This document shows, in pieces, positions 36,821-45,577 of a DNA stretch of 64,000 nucleotides; positions within the stretch are counted from its first letter, which is position 1, and every line of letters begins with the position of its first letter. Below the pieces are notes generated by a model. That model was not told the origin of the DNA. It was given only the letters and a program-made list of their open reading frames with translations, and did no database searches. Source of the stretch: Tritonibacter aquimaris (GTDB lineage Bacteria > Pseudomonadota > Alphaproteobacteria > Rhodobacterales > Rhodobacteraceae). Both the position numbers and the translations under genes were made by a program. The DNA is taken from the NCBI RefSeq assembly GCF_009617595.1, contig NZ_WIXK01000002.1:62001-126000 (forward strand), read 5' to 3'.

Positions 36821-37428
36821 CGGCAGCTTTGGATAATGCCCTTGGCGATTTCAGGATCCGCAGCAAGACTGTCTTGCAAGAGTTCGGATGCAGTGTCTAA
36901 CAAGGCGTCGGGCGCAACAATACGATCAATCAGCCCCCATGACAGCGCTTCTTCGGCCAGCACCTTTTGCCCGGCGGCCAAAATCATCTTAGCGCGTGAG
37001 GAACCAATAAGGTTCTTCATCCGCACCACGTCTGAAGGCTGAGGCATATAGCCAAGCTTCATCACCGGATAAAAGAACTTGGCCGTTGGCACCGCAATCC
37101 GCAGATCACAGGCCAGCGCCATACCATTCGCCCCACCGGCCAAAGTGCCGTTCAGAGCTGCGATTGACAGGCACGGCAGCGCTGCAACAGCGGCAGAGAG
37201 TTCTTCCCACAAAGGCGACACCGCCAGCCCCTTTGCTGCCTCCTCGAGATCAGCACCAGCGCTGAAGACCTTGCCGCGCCCGGTCAGGATCAGGCCCCGC
37301 GCCGCATGGGCGTCCTGCATGATAGCGATAAGTTCACTCAGCATCACGGATGTAAGCGCATTGGCTTTGTCGGTCCGGTCGAGCGTCACAACCCAGAGAC
37401 CGTTATCAGATTTTTCAACGTTGATCAT
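36817..37428 (-). CDS. Enoyl-CoA hydratase/isomerase (crotonase) family protein
   Basis: 203 residues, shorter than the usual 255-260. The crotonase fold is visible with FSAGADLEEAAKG (oxyanion loop) and NGTLAGGANGMALACDLR. The two catalytic glutamates of true enoyl-CoA hydratases are not seen: the position of Glu144 is G102 and that of Glu164 is V122 in FFYPVMKLGYMP. It may use another residue for a different reaction, such as isomerisation or thioester hydrolysis. It overlaps the upstream short-chain dehydrogenase gene by four bases, so the two act together, perhaps in an acyl-CoA pathway. Confidence 0.83.
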   Translation of the reverse strand: MINVEKSDNGLWVVTLDRTDKANALTSVMLSELIAIMQDAHAARGLILTGRGKVFSAGADLEEAAKGLAVSPLWEELSAAVAALPCLSIAALNGTLAGGANGMALACDLRIAVPTAKFFYPVMKLGYMPQPSDVVRMKNLIGSSRAKMILAAGQKVLAEEALSWGLIDRIVAPDALLDTASELLQDSLAADPEIAKGIIQSCR

Positions 37429-38174
37429 AGCAACCCCACACGGTGGCGAATAGTTTCTTCACGAAGGGAAATTTCTGTTCCCAGGAATTCATCGGCATCT
37501 TGAGTGCACATCCACAGCAACGTGCGCGCGGGCCATTCTGGCGGGACGTGATCTTCCCAATCCAAATCGCTCACCGGGTTGATGCCGCTTGCCTTGATGT
37601 CGCGTTGCATCTGGGTGGCCACGGTGCCGGGCGACAAGCCCATGATGCGCAGGCCCGATGCGCGTTCTTCCAAATCCAGCGCACGGGTCAACATCGCAGC
37701 GCCAGCTTTGGAGGTACAATAGGCGCTCCAGCCTTCCAGCGGGCGATGCGCAGCACCGGAAGACACGGTGATAATCGTGCCCGCGTTCACTGCTTTCATA
37801 TGCGGCAGCACCGCGTGCATGCCATTGAAAACACCGTTGATATTAACGTTGATCAGTTGCGCCCAGTCAGCGGGATCCGCGTTTTCCAGACGGGCGATCG
37901 GGTCAATCATGCCGGCATTGTTGATCAATACATCCACCCGGCCCCATTTATCTACAGCTTTGGAAACAGCCGCAGATACGGACTGATAATCCCCAACATC
38001 ACACTGCAATGGTAACGCCGCGTCGCCGATTTCTGCCGCCAGAGCAGCAAGCGCAGCCTGATCACGGGCCAAAAGCGCCACATTTGCACCCGCTTCGGCA
38101 AAGATCCGCGCAGCCGAGGCACCTATTCCGCGGCTTGCACCGGTGATAATCACCGTTTTGTCGTTGAAATCCAT
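37425..38174 (-). CDS. Short-chain dehydrogenase/reductase (SDR)
   Basis: 249 residues of the classical SDR form. TGASRGIG binds the cofactor, NNAG follows in VDVLINNAGMIDP, the catalytic serine lies in ITVSSGAAHRPLEG and YxxxK in AYCTSKAGAAM. The sequence around the first beta strand and an acidic residue after the second favours NAD(H), but this is a weak sign. It overlaps the crotonase gene by four bases and is the upstream gene of the pair. The substrate is unknown; coupling with a crotonase suggests a hydroxyacyl-CoA or related alcohol. Confidence 0.9.
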   Translation of the reverse strand: MDFNDKTVIITGASRGIGASAARIFAEAGANVALLARDQAALAALAAEIGDAALPLQCDVGDYQSVSAAVSKAVDKWGRVDVLINNAGMIDPIARLENADPADWAQLINVNINGVFNGMHAVLPHMKAVNAGTIITVSSGAAHRPLEGWSAYCTSKAGAAMLTRALDLEERASGLRIMGLSPGTVATQMQRDIKASGINPVSDLDWEDHVPPEWPARTLLWMCTQDADEFLGTEISLREETIRHRVGLL

Positions 38175-38303
38175 AGGCCGCTACTCCAATTCTTTGATAT
38201 TGAAACGTGGTAATTTGCCAATGGGGTTTGGTCCAGCCTTACCCCACGGCCAGCGCCAGCGAAATCAGATCTTGCGCAATAGATCACAAGGAAAGGTATT
38301 CAA

Positions 38304-39830
38304 ATGTCCGTCAATTTTAAGCGTGGCTGTAGCATTGCTGCTCTCACCGTTTTTCTGGCCCCAAATGCCTGGGCAGATGTCTCCCCTCAGGACGTGTGGT
38401 CCGAATGGAAGTCCTATATGGAAAGCAGCGGCTACGTGGTCCAAGCGAGCGAAAGCCAAAAGGGCGACACGCTGACTGTTTCCGATGTCTCCTTTGATAT
38501 CGCGATCCCGGATCTAGATGGTAAGGTTTCTATGTCGCTGCCTGACCTTGCATTGGTCGACAATGGCGACGGCTCTGTCAATGTGACAACACCAGAAGAG
38601 TTTGAAGTAACGTTCACCATCCCAACCGATGATGACACGATCGAAGGCGTTGTTGCCTTCCGCACCGATGGTGCGCCGGTTGTGGTCAGCGGTGATCCCG
38701 ATGACATGAGCACACGCTACGAATCGGAGTTTAACGAATTCTCTCTCGTTAAATTCAGCTCTAAAGATGAAGAGATCCCAGCCGATGCGGTGAAAACCGC
38801 GTTTATTGCCAAGGAAATCCTGTTTGACGCTCAAACCAAAATTGGCGAGCAGCGCAATATCACGCAAGAAGGCACCATTGGCTCGCTGTCCTATGACGTC
38901 AGCTTCAAAGATCCCGAAAATGAAAACAACTTCGGCTCCTTTGTGGGTGAACTGAAAGACCTCGCCTATATTGCGAACAGTGCGCTACCTGAAAAATTCG
39001 ACGCCGCAAACATCTTTACATCGCTGCGCTCTGGCGCCGCGTTTGATGGCTCTTTCACCTTTGGCAGCGGCCAGAACAAAGTATCCGGCAAAGATGGGTC
39101 GGACGAGTTTGAAGCCACATCCTCGTCGCAGGGTGGCGTGTTCAAGTTTGTGCTGAACGAAGACACTCTGGTCTACGACCTTATTCAAAACAAAAGCGAT
39201 GTGTCGGTTTTTGCAAGCGACCTTCCCCTGCCAATTGCATTTTCTGCTGATCAGATCGGTATGAAACTGCAGATGCCAACTGGCGTTTCAGAAGAAGACA
39301 AAGACTTTGGTCTGGGCATCACGCTGAAAGACTTCAACGTGCCAGAAGCAATCTGGGCGATGGCAGACCCCACCGGTACGCTGCCGCATGATCCGGCATC
39401 TTTGGTGGTTGATCTCACCGGTAAGGGTCGCCTGTTGATCGATGTCTTTGATCCGGACACCGCTGCAACCGCGCAGGTTGATGATGATGTGCCTGCGTTG
39501 TTCAACTCGGTCAAAATCAACGATCTGTTGCTGCGTGCAGCGGGTGCAGAGCTCACCGGGACCGGTGATTTCGAACTCGATAACGCCGATTTGGAATCCT
39601 ACGATGGCATGCCCGCACCTACAGGATTGGCAAAACTGAAGCTCGTTGGTGCCAATGGTCTGATCGACAACCTGATCAAGATGGGCCTGATGAGCGAAAG
39701 CGATGCTGGCGGGGCACGTCTGATGATGGGGCTCTTGGCCGTTCCGGGCGAAGGCGACGACACGCTGACTTCGGAAATCAAGTTCGAGACCGGTGGTAAA
39801 ATCATCGCAAACGGCCAGCGCATCAAATAA
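38304..39830 (+). CDS. DUF2125 family exported protein
   Basis: 508 residues with a cleaved Sec signal peptide (SIAALTVFLAPNAWA-DV). The mature protein is rich in beta-strand patterns and acidic residues, with repeated motifs such as LTVSDVSFDIAIPDLDGKVS and KFVLNEDTLVYDL. The extended sandwich-like composition and the end IKFETGGKIIANGQRIK fit the DUF2125 family of alphaproteobacterial periplasmic or outer-membrane-associated proteins. No catalytic motif is seen. The function is unknown. It is monocistronic with a strong terminator and stands divergent from the SDR gene. Confidence 0.8.
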   Translation: MSVNFKRGCSIAALTVFLAPNAWADVSPQDVWSEWKSYMESSGYVVQASESQKGDTLTVSDVSFDIAIPDLDGKVSMSLPDLALVDNGDGSVNVTTPEEFEVTFTIPTDDDTIEGVVAFRTDGAPVVVSGDPDDMSTRYESEFNEFSLVKFSSKDEEIPADAVKTAFIAKEILFDAQTKIGEQRNITQEGTIGSLSYDVSFKDPENENNFGSFVGELKDLAYIANSALPEKFDAANIFTSLRSGAAFDGSFTFGSGQNKVSGKDGSDEFEATSSSQGGVFKFVLNEDTLVYDLIQNKSDVSVFASDLPLPIAFSADQIGMKLQMPTGVSEEDKDFGLGITLKDFNVPEAIWAMADPTGTLPHDPASLVVDLTGKGRLLIDVFDPDTAATAQVDDDVPALFNSVKINDLLLRAAGAELTGTGDFELDNADLESYDGMPAPTGLAKLKLVGANGLIDNLIKMGLMSESDAGGARLMMGLLAVPGEGDDTLTSEIKFETGGKIIANGQRIK

Positions 39831-39848
39831 ACGCGCTATACTTCTAAA

Positions 39849-39882
39849 CAAACGGGCCGCCATTTGTGCGGCCCGTTTTGCA
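39849..39882 (+). terminator. Rho-independent terminator after the DUF2125 gene
   Basis: ACGGGCCGC pairs with GCGGCCCGT across CATTTGT and is followed by TTTTGCAAAA. Confidence 0.85.
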
Positions 39883-39923
39883 AAACTGGGCTTGCAGGGC
39901 TTAAGCTGGCTGGCTAGCTCTGT

Positions 39924-39952
39924 AGGAGAAACAGATGAGCAGGTTGATATGA
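39924..39952 (+). promoter_or_regulatory. Candidate five-codon minicistron coupled to the pmbA start
   Basis: AGGAG at 39924-39928 is ideally spaced (six bases) from an ATG at 39935 that opens MSRLI and stops at 39950-39952. This TGA overlaps the pmbA ATG (39949-39951) as ATGA. The same ribosome site is 20 bases from the pmbA start, too far for direct use, so reinitiation after the minicistron is plausible. Confidence 0.5.
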
Positions 39953-41295
39953 CAGACACGCCCGAAACGCTGTGCCACGCGTTGATTGATGCCGCCAAAG
40001 CTGCAGGTGCCGAAGCCGCTGATGCAATTGTTGCCGAAGGGCAATCCCTCTCGATAGAGGTGCACGGTGGCAAGCTTGAGCATGCAGAACGGTCTGAAGG
40101 CGTCGATCTGGGCCTGCGGGTGTTCATCGGAAAACAGCAGGCGCTGGTGTCAACCTCGGACGCACGACCCGAAACAATCCAAACCATGGCTGAACGCGCG
40201 GTGGCGATGGCCAAGGAATCTCCCGAAGATCCCTACACTGGGCTGGCGACAGCTGATCAGCTGGCATCAAACCGCGATTGGGCCACGCTTGAACTCTTTG
40301 ATGACAGCCCCGAACCTGCACCAGATGCGTTACAGGCAGATGCATTGGCAGCCGAAGCCGCGGCACTGGCCGTTTCAGGCGTGACACAGGTGCAATCTGC
40401 GGCGGCGGGATACGGGCGTCACCGCGTTCACCTGGCCACCAGCAACGGGTTTTCTGGCGGCTACGCGCGCTCCAGCCGATCCCTGTCCTGTGCCGCGATT
40501 GCGGGAAGCGGAACTGACATGGAACGCGACTATGATGGCGATTCCCGTGCATTTCAGGCAGATCTGCGCAGCGCTGCCGAAATCGGCACCACCGCAGGGG
40601 AACGCGCTATTGCACAGCTGAACGCAAAGAAACCAGAAACCGGCAGTTTTCCTATTCTGTTTGATGAACGCATTTCATCCTCGCTGATTGGGCACCTCTT
40701 GGCCGCCTCCAATGGTGCCGCCATTGCACGGGGCGCATCTTGGCTCAAAGATCATCTGGGTGAACAGGTACTGCCCGCATCGCTGTCTGTCATCGAAGAC
40801 CCGTTTCGCCCACGCATGGCCGGGTCGCGCCCCTTTGATGGCGAAGGCCTGCCCACCCAACGACGAGAGATTGTAAAAGATGGGGTTCTGACCGGCTGGA
40901 CGCTTGATCTGGCCTCTGCGCGCAAGCTTGAACTTGAAAGCACTGGCAATGCGGCCCGTGGCATCGGATCGGTACCTTCACCGGCCAACTGGAACATCAC
41001 CCTTACCCCCGGCGCGCAAAACCGTGATGATCTAATCCGCGATATGGGCACCGGGCTTTTGGTGACATCGATGATTGGCTCCACCATTAACGCCAATACC
41101 GGCGATTACTCACGCGGTGCATCGGGTTTCTGGGTAGAGAACGGCGAAATCCAATACCCGGTGAACGAATGCACGATCGCTGGCAATCTAAAAGACATGC
41201 TGCGCAACATGATCGCCGCCAATGATGGCCGGGCCTATCTGTCCCGCGTGGTGCCGTCGCTGTTGATCGAAGGGATGACCATTGCCGGCAACTGA
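39949..41295 (+). CDS. pmbA: PmbA/TldE-type metallopeptidase subunit
   Basis: 448 residues from the ATG at 39949, where the family's N-terminus begins (ETLCHALIDAAKAAGAEAADA). The frame stays open to 39793 but that runs through the DUF2125 terminator. TldD/PmbA landmarks include EVHGGKLEHAERSEGVDLGLRVF, GTTAGERAI, and the C-terminal GASGFWVENGEIQYPVNECTIAGNLKDML. PmbA (TldE) lacks the zinc-site histidines and works with TldD to degrade short or tagged peptides such as CcdA and to mature peptide products. No tldD is in the window. The start overlaps a five-codon minicistron, and the stop overlaps the next gene by 14 bases. Confidence 0.92.
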   Translation: MTDTPETLCHALIDAAKAAGAEAADAIVAEGQSLSIEVHGGKLEHAERSEGVDLGLRVFIGKQQALVSTSDARPETIQTMAERAVAMAKESPEDPYTGLATADQLASNRDWATLELFDDSPEPAPDALQADALAAEAAALAVSGVTQVQSAAAGYGRHRVHLATSNGFSGGYARSSRSLSCAAIAGSGTDMERDYDGDSRAFQADLRSAAEIGTTAGERAIAQLNAKKPETGSFPILFDERISSSLIGHLLAASNGAAIARGASWLKDHLGEQVLPASLSVIEDPFRPRMAGSRPFDGEGLPTQRREIVKDGVLTGWTLDLASARKLELESTGNAARGIGSVPSPANWNITLTPGAQNRDDLIRDMGTGLLVTSMIGSTINANTGDYSRGASGFWVENGEIQYPVNECTIAGNLKDMLRNMIAANDGRAYLSRVVPSLLIEGMTIAGN

Positions 41296-42064
41296 CCTGC
41301 CCTTTCTGATCGAAGCGGCAGAAAAAGCCGGTGATATCGCAAGCCAATATAGCGGTCCAAACGCCAAACGTTGGGACAAGCCGGATGGCGCTGGACCGGT
41401 GACAGAGGCCGATCTGGCGGTTGATGCATATTTGCTCGAAACCTTGATGGCACAGCGCCCGAATTATGGCTGGCTGTCAGAAGAGACCGAAGACAACACT
41501 GAGCGCTGCCAGAAGTCCTGCGTCTTTATCGTGGATCCCATCGATGGCACCCGCAGCTTTGCTGAAGGGTCACGCACCTGGGCCCACTCGATTGCGGTTG
41601 CACAAGACGGCGAAGTCACCGCAGCCGTGGTGTATCTGCCCCAGCGCGAATTGATGTTTGTTGCAGCCAAAGGAGAAGGCGCCCGCTGCAATGGGGAGCC
41701 CATCTCGGTGTCACAGCGCAACGGGCTGACAGGCGCATCGATCCTTGCAACAAAGAACAACCTTGATCCCATGCATTGGCGCAACGGCGATGTTCCTGCG
41801 ATTGAGCGCGCGCATAGACCATCCCTTGCCTATCGGCTCGCTCGTGTGGCGCAGGGCCACTATGATGCCATGCTCACCCTGCGCCCCAGCTGGGAATGGG
41901 ACATCGCAGCCGGGGATCTTTTGATCCGCGAAGCCGGTGGCATCAGCACCACACGCAGCGGCGAAGCATTGAAATTCAACAATCTTATCCCTCAATTGGA
42001 CGGCGTTATAGCGGCCAATCCAACCCTTCATAAAAACCTGCATCAACAGCTCAAACCCGTTTGA
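41282..42064 (+). CDS. Inositol monophosphatase family protein (CysQ/IMPase-like)
   Basis: 260 residues from a TTG at 41282 that lies inside the end of pmbA, 14 bases before its stop; translation by coupling is likely. The metal-binding motifs are present: WLSEETEDN (E67, E68), FIVDPIDGTRSF (D85, D88) and WEWDIAAGDLLIREAGG near the C-terminus. Such enzymes act as inositol monophosphatases or as 3'(2'),5'-bisphosphate nucleotidases; the bacterial CysQ role is to remove PAP formed in sulfate assimilation. Which one cannot be told here. In many alphaproteobacteria this gene precedes waaA and lpxK, as it does here. Confidence 0.88.
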   Translation: MPATDLPFLIEAAEKAGDIASQYSGPNAKRWDKPDGAGPVTEADLAVDAYLLETLMAQRPNYGWLSEETEDNTERCQKSCVFIVDPIDGTRSFAEGSRTWAHSIAVAQDGEVTAAVVYLPQRELMFVAAKGEGARCNGEPISVSQRNGLTGASILATKNNLDPMHWRNGDVPAIERAHRPSLAYRLARVAQGHYDAMLTLRPSWEWDIAAGDLLIREAGGISTTRSGEALKFNNLIPQLDGVIAANPTLHKNLHQQLKPV

Positions 42065-42103
42065 GCCTTGCTGCCAAGATCAATTTAAAGGACGTGACGT
42101 GCG

Positions 42104-43297
42104 ATGGCCTTGCGCCGAGTAAACGCATCAGATGTAGCAGAACAGATCCGCCCCGAAGGGAAGCTGATCTGGGTCTATGCAACCACGACCCAACGCATTC
42201 TTGCACTGCGTGATCTGACACAGCGGCTGCGCAATCATTTCCCCGACCTGACGCTGCTCACCACCTGGCCTGCTGACCTCAACCCGCCGCCGCATGATCC
42301 GGCGTATGAAATTATTCATGGCGAGCTGCCAGAGGATAGCTATGCCGCCTACCGCCAGTTTCTGGACCGCTGGCAGCCGGACCTTTGCATCTGGTCTGGC
42401 GGGGACATGCGCCGTGGGTTGAACCGAGTTTTGCGGGAAAATGACATACCCTCATTGCTCGTGGATGTGCTGATGGAGGAGCTGCCAAACCGCACCTCGC
42501 GTCTGTGGCCAGATTCGCGCGGCAAGGTTTTTAACGGATTCGCTGAAATCCTGACCCCGCAGAAACTGGTGGCGGAACATCTTATCCGTACCGGTGTGCC
42601 GGATCACCGCATCACGGTCACCGCCCCGCTGAGCCTTTCAGCCTGTCCGCCAAGCTGTGCAGATGAAGACCTTTCTACCATGCAAAAGGTTCTTGCAGGA
42701 CGCCCAATCTGGCTTGCGTCACATGTAAAGCTGCAAGAGCTGACTACGATCCTCAATGCGCATCGCAAGGCGCTGAAACTTTTGCACCGCCTGCTATTGG
42801 TGGTGTCACTCGAAAACTGGTCTGATCTTGAAGCAGCACGCGCCATTATCCGTGGTGCCGGACTAAGCTTTGCGGATTGGGAAATTGGCGAAGAACCGGA
42901 AGAGCACAATCAGGTGCTGCTGTGTGATAGCGAAGATCTTGGCCTGTGGTATCGGCTTGCACCGGTGACACTTATCGCAAGCTCACTGGAACGGGTGTTT
43001 TGTGGCCAATCGCCGCTGGATGCAGCTGCACTTGGATCTGCGATCCTTTTTGGCAAGGGCATCAGCGAACATACCGAGGCTTATGAACAGCTCAAAAACT
43101 GTGGCGCAGCACAACAGGTGCGCTCTATGGGAGAGCTTTCTGACGCTGTTATCACCCTGTCGGCACCCGATCTTGCCGCACAAATGGCACTGGCGGGCTG
43201 GACATTTGTGACCAAAGGCGCAGAAACCACCGACCAACTGTTGGAAATAACGCAGGATCTGCTGGATATGCCGGATATGGGCGATGAAACCACCTGA
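42104..43297 (+). CDS. WaaA-like (Kdo transferase family) glycosyltransferase, atypical
   Basis: 397 residues from the ATG at 42104, after AAAGGA. Length, position between the IMPase and lpxK genes, and the overall pattern (LRNHFPDLTLLTTWPADL, RWQPDLCIWSGGD, PIWLASHVKLQE, LASSLERVFCGQSPLDAAALGSAILFG) fit the two-domain Kdo transferase family. Typical WaaA has ASVGE with the catalytic glutamate in the first loop and an ExELWPN box in the second. Here these read ATTTQR (Q30) and SGGDMRR (98-104), so both glutamates are missing. It may be a paralogue with changed or lost activity, with a true WaaA elsewhere. It overlaps lpxK by 14 bases. Confidence 0.7.
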   Translation: MALRRVNASDVAEQIRPEGKLIWVYATTTQRILALRDLTQRLRNHFPDLTLLTTWPADLNPPPHDPAYEIIHGELPEDSYAAYRQFLDRWQPDLCIWSGGDMRRGLNRVLRENDIPSLLVDVLMEELPNRTSRLWPDSRGKVFNGFAEILTPQKLVAEHLIRTGVPDHRITVTAPLSLSACPPSCADEDLSTMQKVLAGRPIWLASHVKLQELTTILNAHRKALKLLHRLLLVVSLENWSDLEAARAIIRGAGLSFADWEIGEEPEEHNQVLLCDSEDLGLWYRLAPVTLIASSLERVFCGQSPLDAAALGSAILFGKGISEHTEAYEQLKNCGAAQQVRSMGELSDAVITLSAPDLAAQMALAGWTFVTKGAETTDQLLEITQDLLDMPDMGDETT

Positions 43298-44285
43298 GTT
43301 TTGGAACAAACCACCACAAGAAAGCGACCTGCGAAAGCTGCTACTGCGGCCGCTGGGGGCTCTGTACGCACGTGCAACCCGAAAACGTCTGCAATCTGGC
43401 ACGCCCCACAAGCTCGATATCCCCGTAATTTGCGTCGGCAATCTAAACGCAGGTGGCACTGGTAAAACCCCCACGGTCATCTGGCTGGTGCAGACACTAC
43501 AAAACATGGGGCATACGCCCGTTGTGCTGAGCCGCGGCTATGGTGGCAAACTGGAAGGTCCCATTCTGGTCGACCCCAACCAGCATAACGCCGCAGATGT
43601 TGGTGATGAACCCTTGCTGATCGCGGCCTTTACCACGGTCTGCGTGTCGAAAGATCGCGCTGCCGGGGCCAAAATGGCTGAGAAATCCGGTGCAACTGTG
43701 CTGATCATGGATGACGGGTTTCAAAACCCAAGTGTTCACAAAGATTTCTCCATCATTGTGGTGGATGCGCAAAAGGGCTTTGGCAACGGGCACTGCATGC
43801 CCGCAGGCCCCCTGCGAGAGCCTGTGCCCGAGGGGATGAAGCGCGCAGATCTGGTCCTGTCCATTGGTCGGACGACCGCACAAGATCGGTTTTCAGAACT
43901 TTGGCAACACCACATCCCTATCGCCCACGCCAAAGGCTGGCTTGCCCCGTTGCAAACCGGGATGATGTGGCAGGGCACACGGTTTCTGGCCTTTGCTGGA
44001 ATCGGCCATCCTGAGAAATTCTTTGCCACCCTGCGCGCGCTTGGTGCGGATGTTGTGAAAACAGAGGCGCTGGACGACCATCAACCTCTGTCAGCGCCCT
44101 TGATGGCCCGATTGGAAAACGAGGCAAAACTATTGAGCGCGCAGCTTGTCACCACGGAAAAAGACGCGGTGCGCTTGCCAGATAGTTTTCGCATGAAAGT
44201 GCTGACTTTGCCGGTGCGCCTGGACCTTTTTGAAGAGGCGGGCCTCAGCGCAAAGCTGAAAGAAATTGCACCGCCCCCAAACTAG
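43284..44285 (+). CDS. lpxK: Tetraacyldisaccharide 4'-kinase
   Basis: 333 residues. The N-terminal LLLRPLGALYARATRKR is a short membrane-associating helix, followed by PVICVGNLNAGGTGKTPTVIWL with the Walker A, VVLSRGYGG, ADVGDEPLLIA, and LIMDDGFQNPSVHKD, which holds the catalytic DDGFQ motif. It phosphorylates the 4' position of the lipid A disaccharide at the inner face of the inner membrane. It overlaps the WaaA-like gene by 14 bases. The last codons lie within a hairpin that, read on the minus strand, looks like the terminator of the convergent dsbA-like gene. Confidence 0.95.
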   Translation: MKPPEFWNKPPQESDLRKLLLRPLGALYARATRKRLQSGTPHKLDIPVICVGNLNAGGTGKTPTVIWLVQTLQNMGHTPVVLSRGYGGKLEGPILVDPNQHNAADVGDEPLLIAAFTTVCVSKDRAAGAKMAEKSGATVLIMDDGFQNPSVHKDFSIIVVDAQKGFGNGHCMPAGPLREPVPEGMKRADLVLSIGRTTAQDRFSELWQHHIPIAHAKGWLAPLQTGMMWQGTRFLAFAGIGHPEKFFATLRALGADVVKTEALDDHQPLSAPLMARLENEAKLLSAQLVTTEKDAVRLPDSFRMKVLTLPVRLDLFEEAGLSAKLKEIAPPPN

Positions 44286-44296
44286 GGACGGTGCAA
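44258..44296 (-). terminator. Terminator of the dsbA-like operon, inside the 3' end of lpxK
   Basis: TTGCACCG at 44266-44273 pairs with CGGTGCAA at 44289-44296, with an inner CCC/GGG. On the minus strand it is followed by TTTCTTTC. The structure covers the lpxK stop codon. Confidence 0.6.
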
Positions 44297-44304
44297 GGAA
44301 TACA

Positions 44305-44970
44305 TTAGCTGCCAAGCTCGGCTTCGATCAGCTTCTTGAATGCATCATAGGGCTGGTTACGAATGAGTTCGCCGTTCAGCACAAAGCTAGGAGTTGCCTC
44401 TACTTTGTCGGCCGTGGCGTTTTCCTGATACCAGCTCACCAGCGTCTGCGCCTTGGTGCTATCTTGCAGGCAGGCGTCCAGCTGCTCGTTCTCAATACCT
44501 GCCAGCAAGCCAATTTTACGCAGCTCGTCTACGATCTCAGTCGGTCCACCAGCGCGGGCCCAATTGGATTGCTCTTTGAACAGCAAGTCCGTGATCCCAA
44601 AGAATTTGTCACCGCCACCACAACGCGCAATCATGGATGCCCACAGGCCATAGCGGTCAAAGTAGACCTCGCGGTAGATGAACTTCACCTTGCCGGTGTC
44701 GATAAATTCTTCTTTCAGCTTCTTATAACCATCCTCATGGAAACGCGCGCAATGCGGGCAGGTGTAGGACGCATATTCGACCAATGTGACCGGCGCGTCT
44801 TCGGCACCTTGAACCATTTCAACAATGGTGGATGTATCGACCTCAGCTGCGTCCTGCGCATAAGCAGCACCAGCCAGCGGTGAGCCACCCTGGCCCGAAA
44901 CAGCATTAAAACCAACTGTTGCGAAGGTGAACGCCGCAGCGGCCAACAATCCAGATTTAAGACGGGTCAT
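44305..44970 (-). CDS. DsbA family thiol:disulfide oxidoreductase
   Basis: 221 residues with a Sec signal peptide (ending around AYAQ-DA). The active site CPHC is at residues 71-74 in YASYTCPHCARFHED, followed by the helical insert, and the cis-proline lies in VEATPSFVLNGEL. It resembles the DsbA forms of alphaproteobacteria that act on disulfides of secreted proteins in the periplasm. No dsbB is adjacent. The gene starts one base after the stop codon of the upstream DUF721 gene, so they form a two-gene unit. Confidence 0.9.
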   Translation of the reverse strand: MTRLKSGLLAAAAFTFATVGFNAVSGQGGSPLAGAAYAQDAAEVDTSTIVEMVQGAEDAPVTLVEYASYTCPHCARFHEDGYKKLKEEFIDTGKVKFIYREVYFDRYGLWASMIARCGGGDKFFGITDLLFKEQSNWARAGGPTEIVDELRKIGLLAGIENEQLDACLQDSTKAQTLVSWYQENATADKVEATPSFVLNGELIRNQPYDAFKKLIEAELGS

Positions 44971-44971
44971 G

Positions 44972-45493
44972 TTACCCTTTCCCTTGTGATTTTTGTTTGG
45001 TTAAGAAACTGCGCGCGAGATTTTCCAGTGCTGCGCGCAATTCGCTGTCTTGGGCACCTTCTGCAACGTGGGTTGCCTCATTTCGCACCTCAGGATCCGC
45101 AGGCTTTGGCTTTTTCTCAGCCTGCGCGTGCTGAAACACCGCCTGACCTTCTGCAAACCCTGTGGGCGCAGTTTGGGTGATCCGGATCTTTGAGATCGCA
45201 TTATAGCCGTAAACCGCATTTACCCGCGACCTAAGCTGCTCTTTTTGCATCTCGAGCATGGGCGCCTGTGCGCCGGTCGTCAAAACCGTCAGCGTTGCAC
45301 CAAAGGATCCGCGCCCATAGCCAATGTTTACGGGACGTGCCACCGCCGCAATATCTGCGCCAACGGTTTCCTCCCAATGGGTCAAAAGCTTAGACACCGC
45401 AAAGCCACGGGTTTCGCCCGCTTTGCGAATCTGCTCGTTGAGAACCGAGCCTGTGCGTTTAAAACCGCGTGTTGATGATCGTCTGAATGACAT
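44972..45493 (-). CDS. DUF721 (DciA-like) family protein
   Basis: 173 residues. Basic N-terminus RRSSTRGFKRTG, then VSKLLTHWEETVGADIAAVARPVNIGYG and LEMQKEQLRSRVNAVYGYNAISKIRI, which match the DUF721 core. The rest is a low-complexity, charged linker and a helix rich in alanine and leucine. DUF721 proteins of many bacteria are DciA, the loader of the replicative helicase DnaB, where DnaC is missing. The DciA role is inferred from family. It is divergent from mutY by 84 bases and is followed at once by the dsbA-like gene. Confidence 0.85.
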   Translation of the reverse strand: MSFRRSSTRGFKRTGSVLNEQIRKAGETRGFAVSKLLTHWEETVGADIAAVARPVNIGYGRGSFGATLTVLTTGAQAPMLEMQKEQLRSRVNAVYGYNAISKIRITQTAPTGFAEGQAVFQHAQAEKKPKPADPEVRNEATHVAEGAQDSELRAALENLARSFLTKQKSQGKG

Positions 45494-45577
45494 ATCAATG
45501 GTTTTGCTAGACCTAGAGCACTAATGTAAAGAGCCAGCACCCGAGAACAAGATATTCAGCGGCATAGGGCATAACGA

